A stretch of 64,000 bases of DNA from Spartobacteria bacterium. GTDB lineage: Bacteria > Verrucomicrobiota > Verrucomicrobiia > Chthoniobacterales > UBA6821. This document shows, piece by piece, positions 54,441 to 63,460 of the stretch (position 1 is its first letter; every line of letters begins with the position of its first letter). The stretch covers positions 62,001-126,000 of the forward strand of contig CANIVT010000003.1 of assembly GCA_947471565.1 (NCBI GenBank), in the 5' to 3' direction. The notes beneath the pieces are model-generated. The model made no database searches, was not told where the DNA came from, and saw only the letters and a list, made by a program, of their open reading frames with translations. Both the position numbers and the translations under genes were made by a program.

Positions 54441-55450
54441 TTGACGGTCTGCAGTGCCGCCGTGACCTTCTCAACCACGGAATCAGGCAGGGAAATGTAT
54501 CCGAGCTCAGGAGCGGCCTGCTGACCGGTAGTCAGGCCGTAATTGACGAAGGCCTTGATGGCTGCCGCCTTGGCTGCATCCGTGTTGCTCTTCTTCACGA
54601 GGAGCCAGGTCAAGGTGGCGATCGGGTAATCATTGGCACCCTCGGGATCGGTGATGAAGGCGCGGAAGTTGGCTGGAAGCGCAACCGAAGCCAGGGTGGC
54701 GGCACCGCTCTCGATGGTCGGGGCGACGAAGTTGCCGCTCTTGTTCTGAAGGGAAGCCATGGTGAGCTTGTTGTTGGCCGCGTAGCCGAACTCGACGTAA
54801 CCGATGGCGCCGGGGGTCTGCTTGATCAGGGCGGTCACGCCATCATTGCCCTTGCCGGAAACTCCGACAGGCCACGTAACCTGTTTGCCGCTACCGACCT
54901 TGGTGGCAAAATCAGGGCTGACCGCCGCGATGTGGGCGGTGAAAACGGCCGTCGTGCCGCTGCCATCGGCTCGCGTGACGACCGTCACAGGCGTCGAGGG
55001 AAGCTTGGAATCGGGGTTCTCCTTGGCGATGAGGGGATCGTTCCAGACCTTGACCGTGCCGAGCAGAATGCCGGCGACGGCCTGGCGGGAAAGCTTCAGG
55101 CCGGCTGGGACACCGGGAATGTTGTAGGCCAGCACGATGGTGCCCGCAGTGGCGGGGAGCAGGAGGACGTTGTCGGAGACTTTGGCGATCTCGGCATCGC
55201 TCATCGCGACGTCACTGGCGCCAAAATCGGTGATCCCGTCGGTGAACTGCTTCACGCCGGCGCCGCTACCGACACCCTGATAATTCACGGTCACATCGGG
55301 GTTGGACTTCTTGAAATCGGAAGCCCAGCGCATATAGAGAGGAGCGGGAAAGGTCGCGCCCGAACCATTGATGGTGACCGGAGAAGCCTGGAGACCGATG
55401 GAGAAGAGAAGGGAGGATACGAGAGCCCCGGTAATAAAGTAACAATTCAT
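54437..55450 (-). CDS. pstS: Phosphate-binding periplasmic protein PstS
   Basis: 337 residues with a signal peptide (about 1-22, ends LQAS). NGSGATFPAPLYMRW at 29-43 and ADGSGTTAVFTAHI near 161-174 hold phosphate-binding residues; GVGSGAGVKQFTDGITDFG near 61 is typical. First gene of the pstSCAB-phoU operon. Confidence 0.96.
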   Translation of the reverse strand: MNCYFITGALVSSLLFSIGLQASPVTINGSGATFPAPLYMRWASDFKKSNPDVTVNYQGVGSGAGVKQFTDGITDFGASDVAMSDAEIAKVSDNVLLLPATAGTIVLAYNIPGVPAGLKLSRQAVAGILLGTVKVWNDPLIAKENPDSKLPSTPVTVVTRADGSGTTAVFTAHIAAVSPDFATKVGSGKQVTWPVGVSGKGNDGVTALIKQTPGAIGYVEFGYAANNKLTMASLQNKSGNFVAPTIESGAATLASVALPANFRAFITDPEGANDYPIATLTWLLVKKSNTDAAKAAAIKAFVNYGLTTGQQAAPELGYISLPDSVVEKVTAALQTVK

Positions 55451-55500
55451 GGTGATGGATGGCTGAGTTTCAGATTCAACGTGCGGAAGCCCCCCATTGA

Positions 55501-55516
55501 CAAGCCTTGAGGCTTG
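55501..55516. promoter_or_regulatory. 16-base inverted repeat upstream of pstS
   Basis: CAAGCC-TTGA-GGCTTG lies 51-66 bases before the pstS ATG. It might be a regulator site or an RNA hairpin. No clear paired Pho-box repeat is seen. Confidence 0.35.
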
Positions 55517-55565
55517 GGTAGCGATCCTCCGGCTGTGACATTTCTGCCAAATCCGGGTAATGATC

Positions 55566-56204
55566 TCAGCGTCGCCGATTCCAGGAAATGGTCGCGTAAC
55601 GCCCTTCGCCGATCAGTCGGGCTGCCGATATCTCTTCGGTTTCCAGAATCCTCATTCGACAGATCCCACCCAAGTACGAGGTGAGGTCTTCACCTTTGAG
55701 CCCTGAATGGGTAAGCAAACTTCCCTGGTAGAGAAGGGCACCTCCGCTTCTACGGATGGCTCCACCCAGTACCTTCCGGCCATCCACCATCAGGTCATCC
55801 CTGCTGGGAGAAGCAAAGCAGGAGGGCCCCTCCGAAACCTCGCCGTCGCCCGCAAGACTCCCCCCGAGACGTGAGGAAACGGCACCGTGAAGCATGCGGT
55901 AAAAAAGGGAGGGAGACGTTCCCGAAAGGGGATTCCCGGCAGGGATCATCAAAGAAAAGGTCAAGTCCTCGCCGTGAACGACCATCCCGCCTCCACTCCA
56001 GCGACGGACCGCCGGAAGATCGGGATACGATTTCTCGACGAGGGCATGGGATTGGAAATAGCCGAATGTGACGCACGGAGCTTTCCATTGATAAACCCGG
56101 AGAGTCGGCCGTTGAACCCTGGAGAGCAGCACCTCATCCAGCGCCATCTGCATCGGACCGTCGAAAGCCTCCGCGGGGATGATCACGTCAAGTTCATCAA
56201 ACAT
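55566..56204 (-). CDS. Lipoate/biotin-protein ligase family protein
   Basis: 212 residues. RRWSGGGMVVHGEDLTFSL near 67-85 is the lipoate-ligase signature, and DDLMVDGRKVLGGAIRRSGG near 138 has the conserved Lys and AGxA-type pattern. It lacks the usual C-terminal accessory domain of LplA, as shorter LplA or octanoyltransferase (LipM-type) proteins do. Exact activity unresolved. Upstream of valS, divergent. Confidence 0.85.
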   Translation of the reverse strand: MFDELDVIIPAEAFDGPMQMALDEVLLSRVQRPTLRVYQWKAPCVTFGYFQSHALVEKSYPDLPAVRRWSGGGMVVHGEDLTFSLMIPAGNPLSGTSPSLFYRMLHGAVSSRLGGSLAGDGEVSEGPSCFASPSRDDLMVDGRKVLGGAIRRSGGALLYQGSLLTHSGLKGEDLTSYLGGICRMRILETEEISAARLIGEGRYATISWNRRR

Positions 56205-56405
56205 GAGTGTTCCATGCTCCCTCCGCTACAGCAGGGCGTCACACTTTTTCTTCATGGGCTGTTTCAATTCTTGATTCCCGAGTCATGCCGGAAAGGCTGC
56301 ATTCCCAAAAAGAGCGTCTTGCTGCGACGAATTGAGCCTCATCGCCCCCTATTTCCACCTTTCCGCATCAATCCGATTTACCCTAGATTCAAAGTTCATT
56401 TTTAC

Positions 56406-59069
56406 ATGTCCGAGATTTCCAAAGCCTATATTCCCGGCGAGGTTGAGACCTCGTGGTACGCCCGCTGGTGCGACTCCGGTTGCTTCACTGCCGATCCCGC
56501 CGCCGAGGCCCCTTCCTACTCGATCGTCATCCCACCGCCGAACGTGACCGGGATCCTGACCCTCGGCCATGTGCTCAACAACACCCTGCAGGACATCCTC
56601 GCCCGCCGCGCGCGCCAGACCGGTCATGAGGTTCTCTGGCTCCCCGGCACCGATCACGCGGGCATTGCCACGCAGACCGTCGTCGAGCGCCAACTCCGCA
56701 AGGAGGAGAAGAAGACTCGTCACGACCTGGGCCGCGAGGCCTTCCTCGCGAAAGTCTGGGAGTGGAAGGAAAAGCACGGCGGCATCATCATCAGCCAACT
56801 CAAGAAGCTCGGCGCCTCGTGCGACTGGAGTCGTGAGAGATTCACGATGGACGAGGCCTACGCCCGCAAGGTGCAGGAGGTCTTCGTCGATCTGCACGCC
56901 AAGGGGCTCATCTACCGCGGCAAGCGGATGGTCAACTGGTGCCCTGTCTCCCTCACGGCATTGAGTGACGAAGAAGTCATCCCCAAGAAACAGAAGGGCT
57001 ATCTCTATCACTTCAAGCTCGAGGTGGTGGAGACCCCGGCCACCTGGCTCGAGATCGCGACCACTCGCCCTGAGACGATCATGGGCGACACGGCCATCGC
57101 CGTGAATCCGAAGGACCAGCGCTACGCACACCTCATCGGCAAACATGTCCGCCGTCCCCTCCCCCTTGAGAGCGAGTATCTCCTGCCAATCATCGGCGAT
57201 GAGGCGGTTGATTTCGAGTTTGGTACCGGAGTTCTGAAGGTCACCCCGGCCCACGACAAGGCCGACTATGAAATCGGCCTGCGTCACAACCTACCGGTGA
57301 TCGACATCATGAATCCCGACGGGACGCTCAATGATCTCGCCGGGGATGGCTTTACAGGACTGGACCGCTTTGAAGCGCGCGCCGAGGCAATCGAGCGACT
57401 CAAGGAGCTAGGCCTGCTGGTGAAGGAAGAACCGCATGAGAACAATGTCGGCTTCAGCGAGCGAGCCGATGTCCCGATTGAGCCGCGCCTGAGCGAGCAG
57501 TGGTTCCTGAAGTACCCGAAGACCGCCGAGGCACGTGACGCTGTCCGCAACGGGCTGATCCGCTTCTTCCCCGAGCGCTGGGAGAAGGTCTACGACCACT
57601 GGCTGGGTAACATTCAGGACTGGTGCATCTCACGCCAGCTCTGGTGGGGTCACCGGATCCCGGTCTGGTATCCTGCGGAAGGATCACAGGAAGGCATCCG
57701 CGTGCAGATCGAGTCACCCGGCGAGGGATGGAGCCAGGATCCCGATGTGCTCGATACATGGTTCTCCTCGTGGCTCTGGGCCCATGACACGATGGATGAG
57801 GCCGTCCGCGCCAAATTCTACCCGACGAGCGTCCTGGTCACCGGACCCGACATCATCTTCTTCTGGGTTGCCCGCATGATCATGGCGGGACTGGAGTACA
57901 CGGGGGAGATCCCGTTCCGCGACGTCTACTTCACCGGCATTATCCGCGACAAATCGGGTCGCAAGATGTCGAAGAGCCTGGGGAACTCACCCGACCCGCT
58001 CGATCTGATCGCGAAGTATGGCGCCGACGGCCTGCGTTTCGGCATCATCCGGGTGGCCCCGCAGGGTCAGGATATCAAGTTCGACGAGAAGCAGATCGAG
58101 GAGGGGCGCAACTTCGCCAACAAACTCTGGAACGCCTGCCGCTTCCGCGAGATGCAGGGGCCGTGCGATCCTGCGCCCGATCTCTCGAAACACGAACTCC
58201 CCGAAATCGCCCTCGATGTCCTGGCGAAGTTCGACACCATGCATGCCTCTCTCCGCGAGGCCTACGCAGGCTACCGCTTCCACGAGGTAGCGGGACTTCT
58301 CTATGACTTCTTCTGGGGCGACTACTGCGACTGGTTTGTCGAGGCGACCAAGCCCGTCCTGAATGGATCCGATGGGGGCACCCATACCGCCGCCAAGGCA
58401 GCCATCCTTGCCGTCATGGATACGGTTCTCTCTGGCTTCCTCCGCCTGCTCCATCCCCTCATGCCCCATATCACCGAGGAGCTTTGGGAACGCCTTGGAT
58501 TTCATTCGCCGGTCTCAGCCTCCGGTACCGGAGCGCGCGCCCGATTCCTCCTCTATGCCACCCCTCCGGTGGAGAACCTCCTGGCAACCGCCGCCCCCGG
58601 AAAGGCTGCCACGGCCCAAAAGCACGTCGCGGCTCTCTATAGAGCGGTTCATGCGGCTCGCAATCTCCGAGCGGAGTTCAAGCTACCCAACCAGCAGCAG
58701 ATCCGGTTGCTGGTTCTGCCGAAGGAACCTCTCTCCGCCGAAACACTCGCTATTCTGGGATCGCTTACCCGCGCCTCCGAGGTGACAGTCATTACCGAGG
58801 CCCCGGCCGGCACGCCCAGTCTTGTGACAGATCTGGGCACTCTCTTCCTGCCACTCGAAGGACTCGTTGATCTGGAAGCAGAGCAGAAGCGCATCACCGC
58901 CGAGATCGACAAGGTCGAGGCTGAAATCACGAAGGTAAACGCGAAGCTGGCAGATCCAAACTTCACGGAAAAAGCACCTGCTGCGGTGCTTGATGAACAC
59001 CGTGACCGGCATGCCAAGTGGACCGAGCGGCTGGTTAACCTGAAAGCCACCCAGCAAACGATAAGTTAA
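56406..59069 (+). CDS. valS: Valyl-tRNA synthetase
   Basis: Charges tRNA-Val. 887 residues. IPPPNVTGILTLGHVLNN at 42-58 (HIGH motif as LGHV), editing domain about 200-340, KMSKS in DKSGRKMSKSLGN near 518-528, and a C-terminal coiled coil about 820-880 rich in Glu and Lys. The ATG at 56406 begins the conserved sequence; the much longer open frame upstream is antisense to the lipoate ligase. Confidence 0.96.
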   Translation: MSEISKAYIPGEVETSWYARWCDSGCFTADPAAEAPSYSIVIPPPNVTGILTLGHVLNNTLQDILARRARQTGHEVLWLPGTDHAGIATQTVVERQLRKEEKKTRHDLGREAFLAKVWEWKEKHGGIIISQLKKLGASCDWSRERFTMDEAYARKVQEVFVDLHAKGLIYRGKRMVNWCPVSLTALSDEEVIPKKQKGYLYHFKLEVVETPATWLEIATTRPETIMGDTAIAVNPKDQRYAHLIGKHVRRPLPLESEYLLPIIGDEAVDFEFGTGVLKVTPAHDKADYEIGLRHNLPVIDIMNPDGTLNDLAGDGFTGLDRFEARAEAIERLKELGLLVKEEPHENNVGFSERADVPIEPRLSEQWFLKYPKTAEARDAVRNGLIRFFPERWEKVYDHWLGNIQDWCISRQLWWGHRIPVWYPAEGSQEGIRVQIESPGEGWSQDPDVLDTWFSSWLWAHDTMDEAVRAKFYPTSVLVTGPDIIFFWVARMIMAGLEYTGEIPFRDVYFTGIIRDKSGRKMSKSLGNSPDPLDLIAKYGADGLRFGIIRVAPQGQDIKFDEKQIEEGRNFANKLWNACRFREMQGPCDPAPDLSKHELPEIALDVLAKFDTMHASLREAYAGYRFHEVAGLLYDFFWGDYCDWFVEATKPVLNGSDGGTHTAAKAAILAVMDTVLSGFLRLLHPLMPHITEELWERLGFHSPVSASGTGARARFLLYATPPVENLLATAAPGKAATAQKHVAALYRAVHAARNLRAEFKLPNQQQIRLLVLPKEPLSAETLAILGSLTRASEVTVITEAPAGTPSLVTDLGTLFLPLEGLVDLEAEQKRITAEIDKVEAEITKVNAKLADPNFTEKAPAAVLDEHRDRHAKWTERLVNLKATQQTIS

Positions 59070-59124
59070 TAATCTTCCCGGCATCGGCCCCCTCAATGTC
59101 GAGTCTTAACAAATCAATTACTAT

Positions 59125-60618
59125 ATGAAGATTTATCTCTTTCTAGCGATCGCCCTGCTGATTCTCCAGATACCCATGCTGGCAATCACAGCAACGCCTC
59201 CAAATACAAATCCGGGGACGCTCTCAACCCCGGTAAAGAGCTTAGCATCTTCATCCGATGCTACGGTTTCGCGTGATGTGAGCGTCTATCGCACCCCCCC
59301 GGGATACCAAACGGATAATGGCATCACGATGATGGTCAATGGACAGAATGTCCCTGTGCTCAAGTGGACCACCGGGAAGAACAACGCCGTGGAGTATCTC
59401 TACTCCCGGTTTTCCCTGGGAGGATCGGCAACGGTCAAGATCTCGTGCAGCAAGGTTGTCGAATCATGCCGGATTCAACCCGCGGCTTTCGGCATTCAAC
59501 CTCAGGTTAGCGGACACGACGTGACATTCACCCTCCAAGGATCACGTTACTTCATCATCACCATCAACAATTCCAACCTGATGGTTTTGGCAGATCCGCC
59601 AGAGTTAAAAGAATCCTATTGCAGAAATATCAATACCTTCTCGTTGCCTTCCACCGCGGACACATCAGGTACAAGAAGCTGCACAGACCTGTTACAAGGC
59701 ATCATCGATTCCGCAGCAGCCAAGGGAGGAGGCGTCGCGTACATTCCCTGCGGTACATTCCGAGTTGGTCCGTTCCATCTAAAAAGCAATGTCACCCTTT
59801 ACTTGGCAGACGGGGCATCTCTGAAATTCGATGCGAGTTCCCCAATGGCCACAAAGGATTTCGGCAAAGTCATCCATCACGATCATGAGCGGGTACATCC
59901 CGGAGTCTACTTCATCAAGGCGGATGACGCGCAGAACATCAGTATTGCCGGCAGAGGTATCATCGATCTGAACGGTGGCGCACTATTCGATGCTGATGGT
60001 AGGTTGGGCAGCTGCATGAGGATCCAGAATGTCAAAAACCTTAATGTAGAGGGTGTGACCATCAGGGAAAGTTCAAGTTGGAGCCTCCTGATAGCCGGTT
60101 GCAAGAACGTGAGATTCCGCAACGTGAAGGTGCTGAACGGGATGGGATTTGAACAGAACGATGCCTTTGACATTATTAGCAGTCAGGATGTCCTTATCGA
60201 ACACTGCTTTGCCTATGGACGTGATGACTCCTACTGCCTCAAAGGAGGGGGACCCGGAACGCACGGAGGCGGCATCACCACCCGTGATACGAGGGATTTC
60301 GGAAACATCACGGTGCAGGATTGCGTGGCCTACACCCGTGACGGTTCGGGATTCAAGATAGGCAACCAGTCCTCGGTCAGCGGAAAGAACTTCACCTGCA
60401 AAGATCTTTACGCCATCGCGGGACGTAACGCTGTCTTTCTCGCTCTTTTCGACGGCCCTGCAACCTTCGAAAACGTCATCACAGACAGCATTTTCATCGA
60501 CCAAAAAACCATGATTCCTTTCAAGGTCCAAATCAAGAAAGGGGGACATGTCAAAGATATCGTGACCTCCAACTACTTTGTCGAAATGCAACCTATTACC
60601 GTACACCCGCCCCGATAG
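59125..60618 (+). CDS. GH28-like secreted polygalacturonase
   Basis: 497 residues with a signal peptide (about 1-22). A beta-sandwich-like part covers about 50-150, then the right-handed beta-helix about 185-480. Catalytic-type motifs: NDAFDI near 351, GRDDS near 369 and GSGFKIG near 411. The family cuts pectin backbone, fitting kduI/kduD, although it is 50 kb away. The gene looks less GC-rich than its neighbours and its flanks are AT-rich, so later acquisition is possible. ATG preceded by TACTAT but no ribosome site. Confidence 0.84.
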   Translation: MKIYLFLAIALLILQIPMLAITATPPNTNPGTLSTPVKSLASSSDATVSRDVSVYRTPPGYQTDNGITMMVNGQNVPVLKWTTGKNNAVEYLYSRFSLGGSATVKISCSKVVESCRIQPAAFGIQPQVSGHDVTFTLQGSRYFIITINNSNLMVLADPPELKESYCRNINTFSLPSTADTSGTRSCTDLLQGIIDSAAAKGGGVAYIPCGTFRVGPFHLKSNVTLYLADGASLKFDASSPMATKDFGKVIHHDHERVHPGVYFIKADDAQNISIAGRGIIDLNGGALFDADGRLGSCMRIQNVKNLNVEGVTIRESSSWSLLIAGCKNVRFRNVKVLNGMGFEQNDAFDIISSQDVLIEHCFAYGRDDSYCLKGGGPGTHGGGITTRDTRDFGNITVQDCVAYTRDGSGFKIGNQSSVSGKNFTCKDLYAIAGRNAVFLALFDGPATFENVITDSIFIDQKTMIPFKVQIKKGGHVKDIVTSNYFVEMQPITVHPPR

Positions 60619-60749
60619 CCTTGGCGCGATACGAATCCATGTTGATCCGGAAAAATTAAAACCCACGTTTGGGGATGATTTTACACCCCCGTCGGCTTTT
60701 AAATTTTTTCCCACTTTAACTTTTCTGGCTTTCAATTTTGACTCCCCAA

Positions 60750-61805
60750 ATGGCTCCCTCTCTTGACAGGCTCATCGTCTTCATCATGGCCGGAGGCAGT
60801 GGCGAGCGTTTTTGGCCCGTCAGCCGAACCGCAACGCCCAAGCATCTGGTGAAACTCCTTGGGGAGCAGACCCTTCTGGAACAGACCGTTCGACGCTTTG
60901 AGGGGGTTCTACCTACCGAACGGATCTTCATTCTGACCAATACGGCCCAACTCGAAGCCACCAAGGCTGCCGTCCCGTTCCTCCCTGCGGCAAACATCAT
61001 CGCCGAACCTGCCAAACGGGACACCGCTCCCGCCGCTGCACTGGCTACAGCAATCGCCCGATCAATCCGTCCGGATGCTGTCGCCGCTCTCTTCCCGGCC
61101 GACGCCATGATCCATGACACGGCCACCTTCCGCATCCAACTTGTAGATGCTGCGGAGTATGTGGCCGCACACACCTCGATCCTCACCTTCTCAATTACGC
61201 CAACCTTCCCCTCCACCGGCTTCGGCTATCTCGAACTGGAAGAGGGAGCATCTGCCAAATCCGGCGTGATCAACGTAAAACGCTTTGTGGAAAAGCCTGA
61301 CGAGGCGAAGGCCCTCTCTTTCTTCGACGGCAAACGCCACGGATGGAATGCCGGCATGTTCCTCTGGCAGGCAGAGACATTTCTGGCCGAGTGCAGGAAG
61401 CATCAGCCTGATCTCGAAAAGTTCATCTTGGAGTTCCCCCAGGGAGATCACACCTCCTACCTCGCTGAGCGCTTTCCCCTACTTCCTAAGATCTCCGTCG
61501 ATTATGCCATCATGGAGTACGCCGCGAGCGTCGTGGCCATGATCGCTCGCTTTGACTGGGATGATGTCGGTTCTTGGACCGCCCTCCCTCCTCATCTCGG
61601 GGTTGATGAGAACGGAAATACCCTTAAGGGAAAGGTCGTCACCCTTGAAGCCTCGGACAATATCGTCGTGGCCCGCGATCGCACCGTTGCCCTCTGCGGC
61701 GTCAAAGACCTCGTCGTCGTGGAGACCGCCGACGCTATCCTCGTCTGCCACAAGGATGCGGTTCAAAAGATTAAGAATCTGCCACTTCCGCCGGAACTGA
61801 AATGA
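60750..61805 (+). CDS. manC: Mannose-1-phosphate guanylyltransferase
   Basis: Makes GDP-mannose for polysaccharide and glycan synthesis. About 351 residues, lacking the C-terminal isomerase domain of bifunctional forms. FIMAGGSGERFWPVSR near 10-25 is the nucleotide loop, RFVEKPDEAKA near 180, GWNAGMFLWQAETFL near 198 and the C-terminal VGSWTALPPHL near 272. The first ATG (60750) fits the conserved start; the longer TTG frame adds 4 codons. Confidence 0.93.
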   Translation: MAPSLDRLIVFIMAGGSGERFWPVSRTATPKHLVKLLGEQTLLEQTVRRFEGVLPTERIFILTNTAQLEATKAAVPFLPAANIIAEPAKRDTAPAAALATAIARSIRPDAVAALFPADAMIHDTATFRIQLVDAAEYVAAHTSILTFSITPTFPSTGFGYLELEEGASAKSGVINVKRFVEKPDEAKALSFFDGKRHGWNAGMFLWQAETFLAECRKHQPDLEKFILEFPQGDHTSYLAERFPLLPKISVDYAIMEYAASVVAMIARFDWDDVGSWTALPPHLGVDENGNTLKGKVVTLEASDNIVVARDRTVALCGVKDLVVVETADAILVCHKDAVQKIKNLPLPPELK

Positions 61806-61811
61806 CCAGCG

Positions 61812-61892
61812 GAAAGGCTTTAGCGGTTTAGGCTGTAGGCTGTTAGGGGAGCAGAAAGGGCATCCCGCAGAGACGCTAAGACGCAGAGATAA
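61812..61892. repeat. Two short repeat families side by side after manC
   Basis: 61812-61850 has the GGCTTTAGCGGTTTAGGCTG type (compare 24237), and 61864-61892 has the CGCAGAGACGCTAAGACGCA type. An AGCCTGT-ACTCCCC-ACAGGCT hairpin lies further on at 61967-61987. Confidence 0.7.
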
Positions 61893-62061
61893 AAATCAGC
61901 TCAAGGCGAACAAACCATGTGGTAGCGAATATTGCCTTGCTGTCTCCCGACGGCCCCGCCCCTACGAGCCTGTACTCCCCACAGGCTACTCCATGCTTCC
62001 CTGCACTCGACATTGCAAGCGAAGAGAAACAACACCCTTCGCCAAAAGACCAAGCTAACTC

Positions 62062-62712
62062 CTAGAGCTTCAGCTTGGGGCCGGTGAGACCGAGATACTG
62101 CCTCTGCTGTGCCGGCGTGAGCAGATGCATCATGCTGCGTGCCGTTCTGGACTGCAGTTGATGGAGTTCGATGTCCTTTTTGAAGTGGCTGATCTTGCCG
62201 GCGTGGAAGTCGGCCATGATTTTCGATCCTTGCTGGCGGTCATATGAGGTGATGTCGGCAGCCTTCTTCGATTGCTGAGGCGTCAATCCAAGGAGTTTCT
62301 GCTCGGAGGGAGAATTCAGGAAGTACCCCTTGAGCATCTGTCGCTCGATTTCGCGAAGGCGGGTCTGTTGTGAGGGGCTGAGAATGCGTAGGGCGCGTTT
62401 ATTGTAGGAGACGCGCCATGCCTTGAGATCAGCCTCGCACTTGGAGGCGATCTTGGAATCAAGCAAGCCGGCAGAAGCCGTTACGCCGACCTTAGCCTTG
62501 TATTCCGCACGCAGGGAATCCAGAAGCGCCTCCTGAAGGGAAGAGAGCTTCAAATCTTTCCGAACCGGCTCAAGCCCGAGAAGGACGGGCATCGAGGAGG
62601 GGCTCTCCGGAAGGGAGAAGCGGGAAGGTCCGACACTGCAGCCGCTATCGGCCGCAGTCAGTGCAGAAGCACTCAGCAGGACCACAGCTAGGAGGGAAAG
62701 GGTGTGTTTCAT
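62062..62712 (-). CDS. Secreted protein with repeated L-x-P-x-Q motifs, paralogue A
   Basis: 216 residues, signal peptide about 1-20 (ends LTAAD). Similar to its neighbour at 62746 over the whole length: both have a PVLLGLEPVRKDLKL start and segments ILSPSQQTRLREIERQMLKG, LNSPSEQKLLGLTPQQ and LTPAQQRQYLGL. The LTxxQ-type repeats recall Spy/CpxP-like periplasmic helical proteins, but no close identity is claimed. Confidence 0.75.
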   Translation of the reverse strand: MKHTLSLLAVVLLSASALTAADSGCSVGPSRFSLPESPSSMPVLLGLEPVRKDLKLSSLQEALLDSLRAEYKAKVGVTASAGLLDSKIASKCEADLKAWRVSYNKRALRILSPSQQTRLREIERQMLKGYFLNSPSEQKLLGLTPQQSKKAADITSYDRQQGSKIMADFHAGKISHFKKDIELHQLQSRTARSMMHLLTPAQQRQYLGLTGPKLKL

Positions 62713-62745
62713 GATTTCGTGGGTATGAGGGCAGTAGGGAGGAGA

Positions 62746-63426
62746 TCAATAACCCTCGAAGAGGGACTCGGTCTTGGCATTGGGATCGTGGACCTTGGGA
62801 AGGCCGTTTTTCTGACCGCAGAGCACGAGCCAGTTCTTTTTCTGCTCCGGTGTGAGTACTGAAAGCATCCGGCCAGAGGTCTGCCGGGAGCTCTCACGGA
62901 GCTTAACTCCCTTCCAGTAAGGGGAGAGTTGGCCATTCTGGGCCTTGACCATGATCGCAGAGGCCCTCGACTGATCATCTTTTCCCAAGACCGCCAACTG
63001 TGCCTGCTGATCAGGGGAGAGCCCGAGCAATTTCTGCTCCGCGGGTGAGTTCAGCAGTTGACCACCGAGCATCTGGCGCTCGATCTGACGGAACCGGGTG
63101 AGTTGGTCCGGGGAGAGCAGGGCAAGAGCCCTGCCATTGAACTGCTTCCTCAGGGAACGGAGATCCCAGCTTGAGCGCAGGGAAGAGTCCATGTCGGCGT
63201 TTCCCAGTTCGACAAGGTTCTTTGCCTGACTCTTGTAGTCGGCAAGGAGGGCATCAAGAAGACCGCACTGGGCCGATGTGAGGTTCAGATCCTGACGAAC
63301 AGGATCGAGTCCCAGCAGGATGGGAACCGATCCTGGATGATCCAGCTTGCCTGAACCGCTTTGCTGCGCCGTAGCACATCCGGTGAGTGCTACCACTACC
63401 AACAGGAAGGAGAGGAGGCGTTTCAT
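62746..63426 (-). CDS. Lipoprotein with repeated L-x-P-x-Q motifs, paralogue B
   Basis: 226 residues. A signal peptide ending in LTGC gives a lipobox Cys near 17, unlike its neighbour. The shared pattern includes PILLGLDPVRQDLNLTS, LLSPDQLTRFRQIERQMLGG and LLGLSPDQQAQ, then VLTPEQKKNWLVL. The ATG at 63426 is the start; upstream open codons are antisense of transaldolase flanks. Tandem duplicate of 62062 with a 33-base gap. Confidence 0.77.
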   Translation of the reverse strand: MKRLLSFLLVVVALTGCATAQQSGSGKLDHPGSVPILLGLDPVRQDLNLTSAQCGLLDALLADYKSQAKNLVELGNADMDSSLRSSWDLRSLRKQFNGRALALLSPDQLTRFRQIERQMLGGQLLNSPAEQKLLGLSPDQQAQLAVLGKDDQSRASAIMVKAQNGQLSPYWKGVKLRESSRQTSGRMLSVLTPEQKKNWLVLCGQKNGLPKVHDPNAKTESLFEGY

Positions 63427-63460
63427 CACGGTGGAGTGCTGGTTCTGCGTCGGGAATCTC

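Noticed and set aside
55451-55565. Pho box upstream of pstS
   Set aside because: Only isolated TGTCA-like words are present without the paired spacing, so no call was made.
55887-56405. N-terminal extension of the valS frame by over 170 codons
   Set aside because: It runs antisense through the lipoate ligase gene and has no synthetase-like sequence; 56406 fits the family start.
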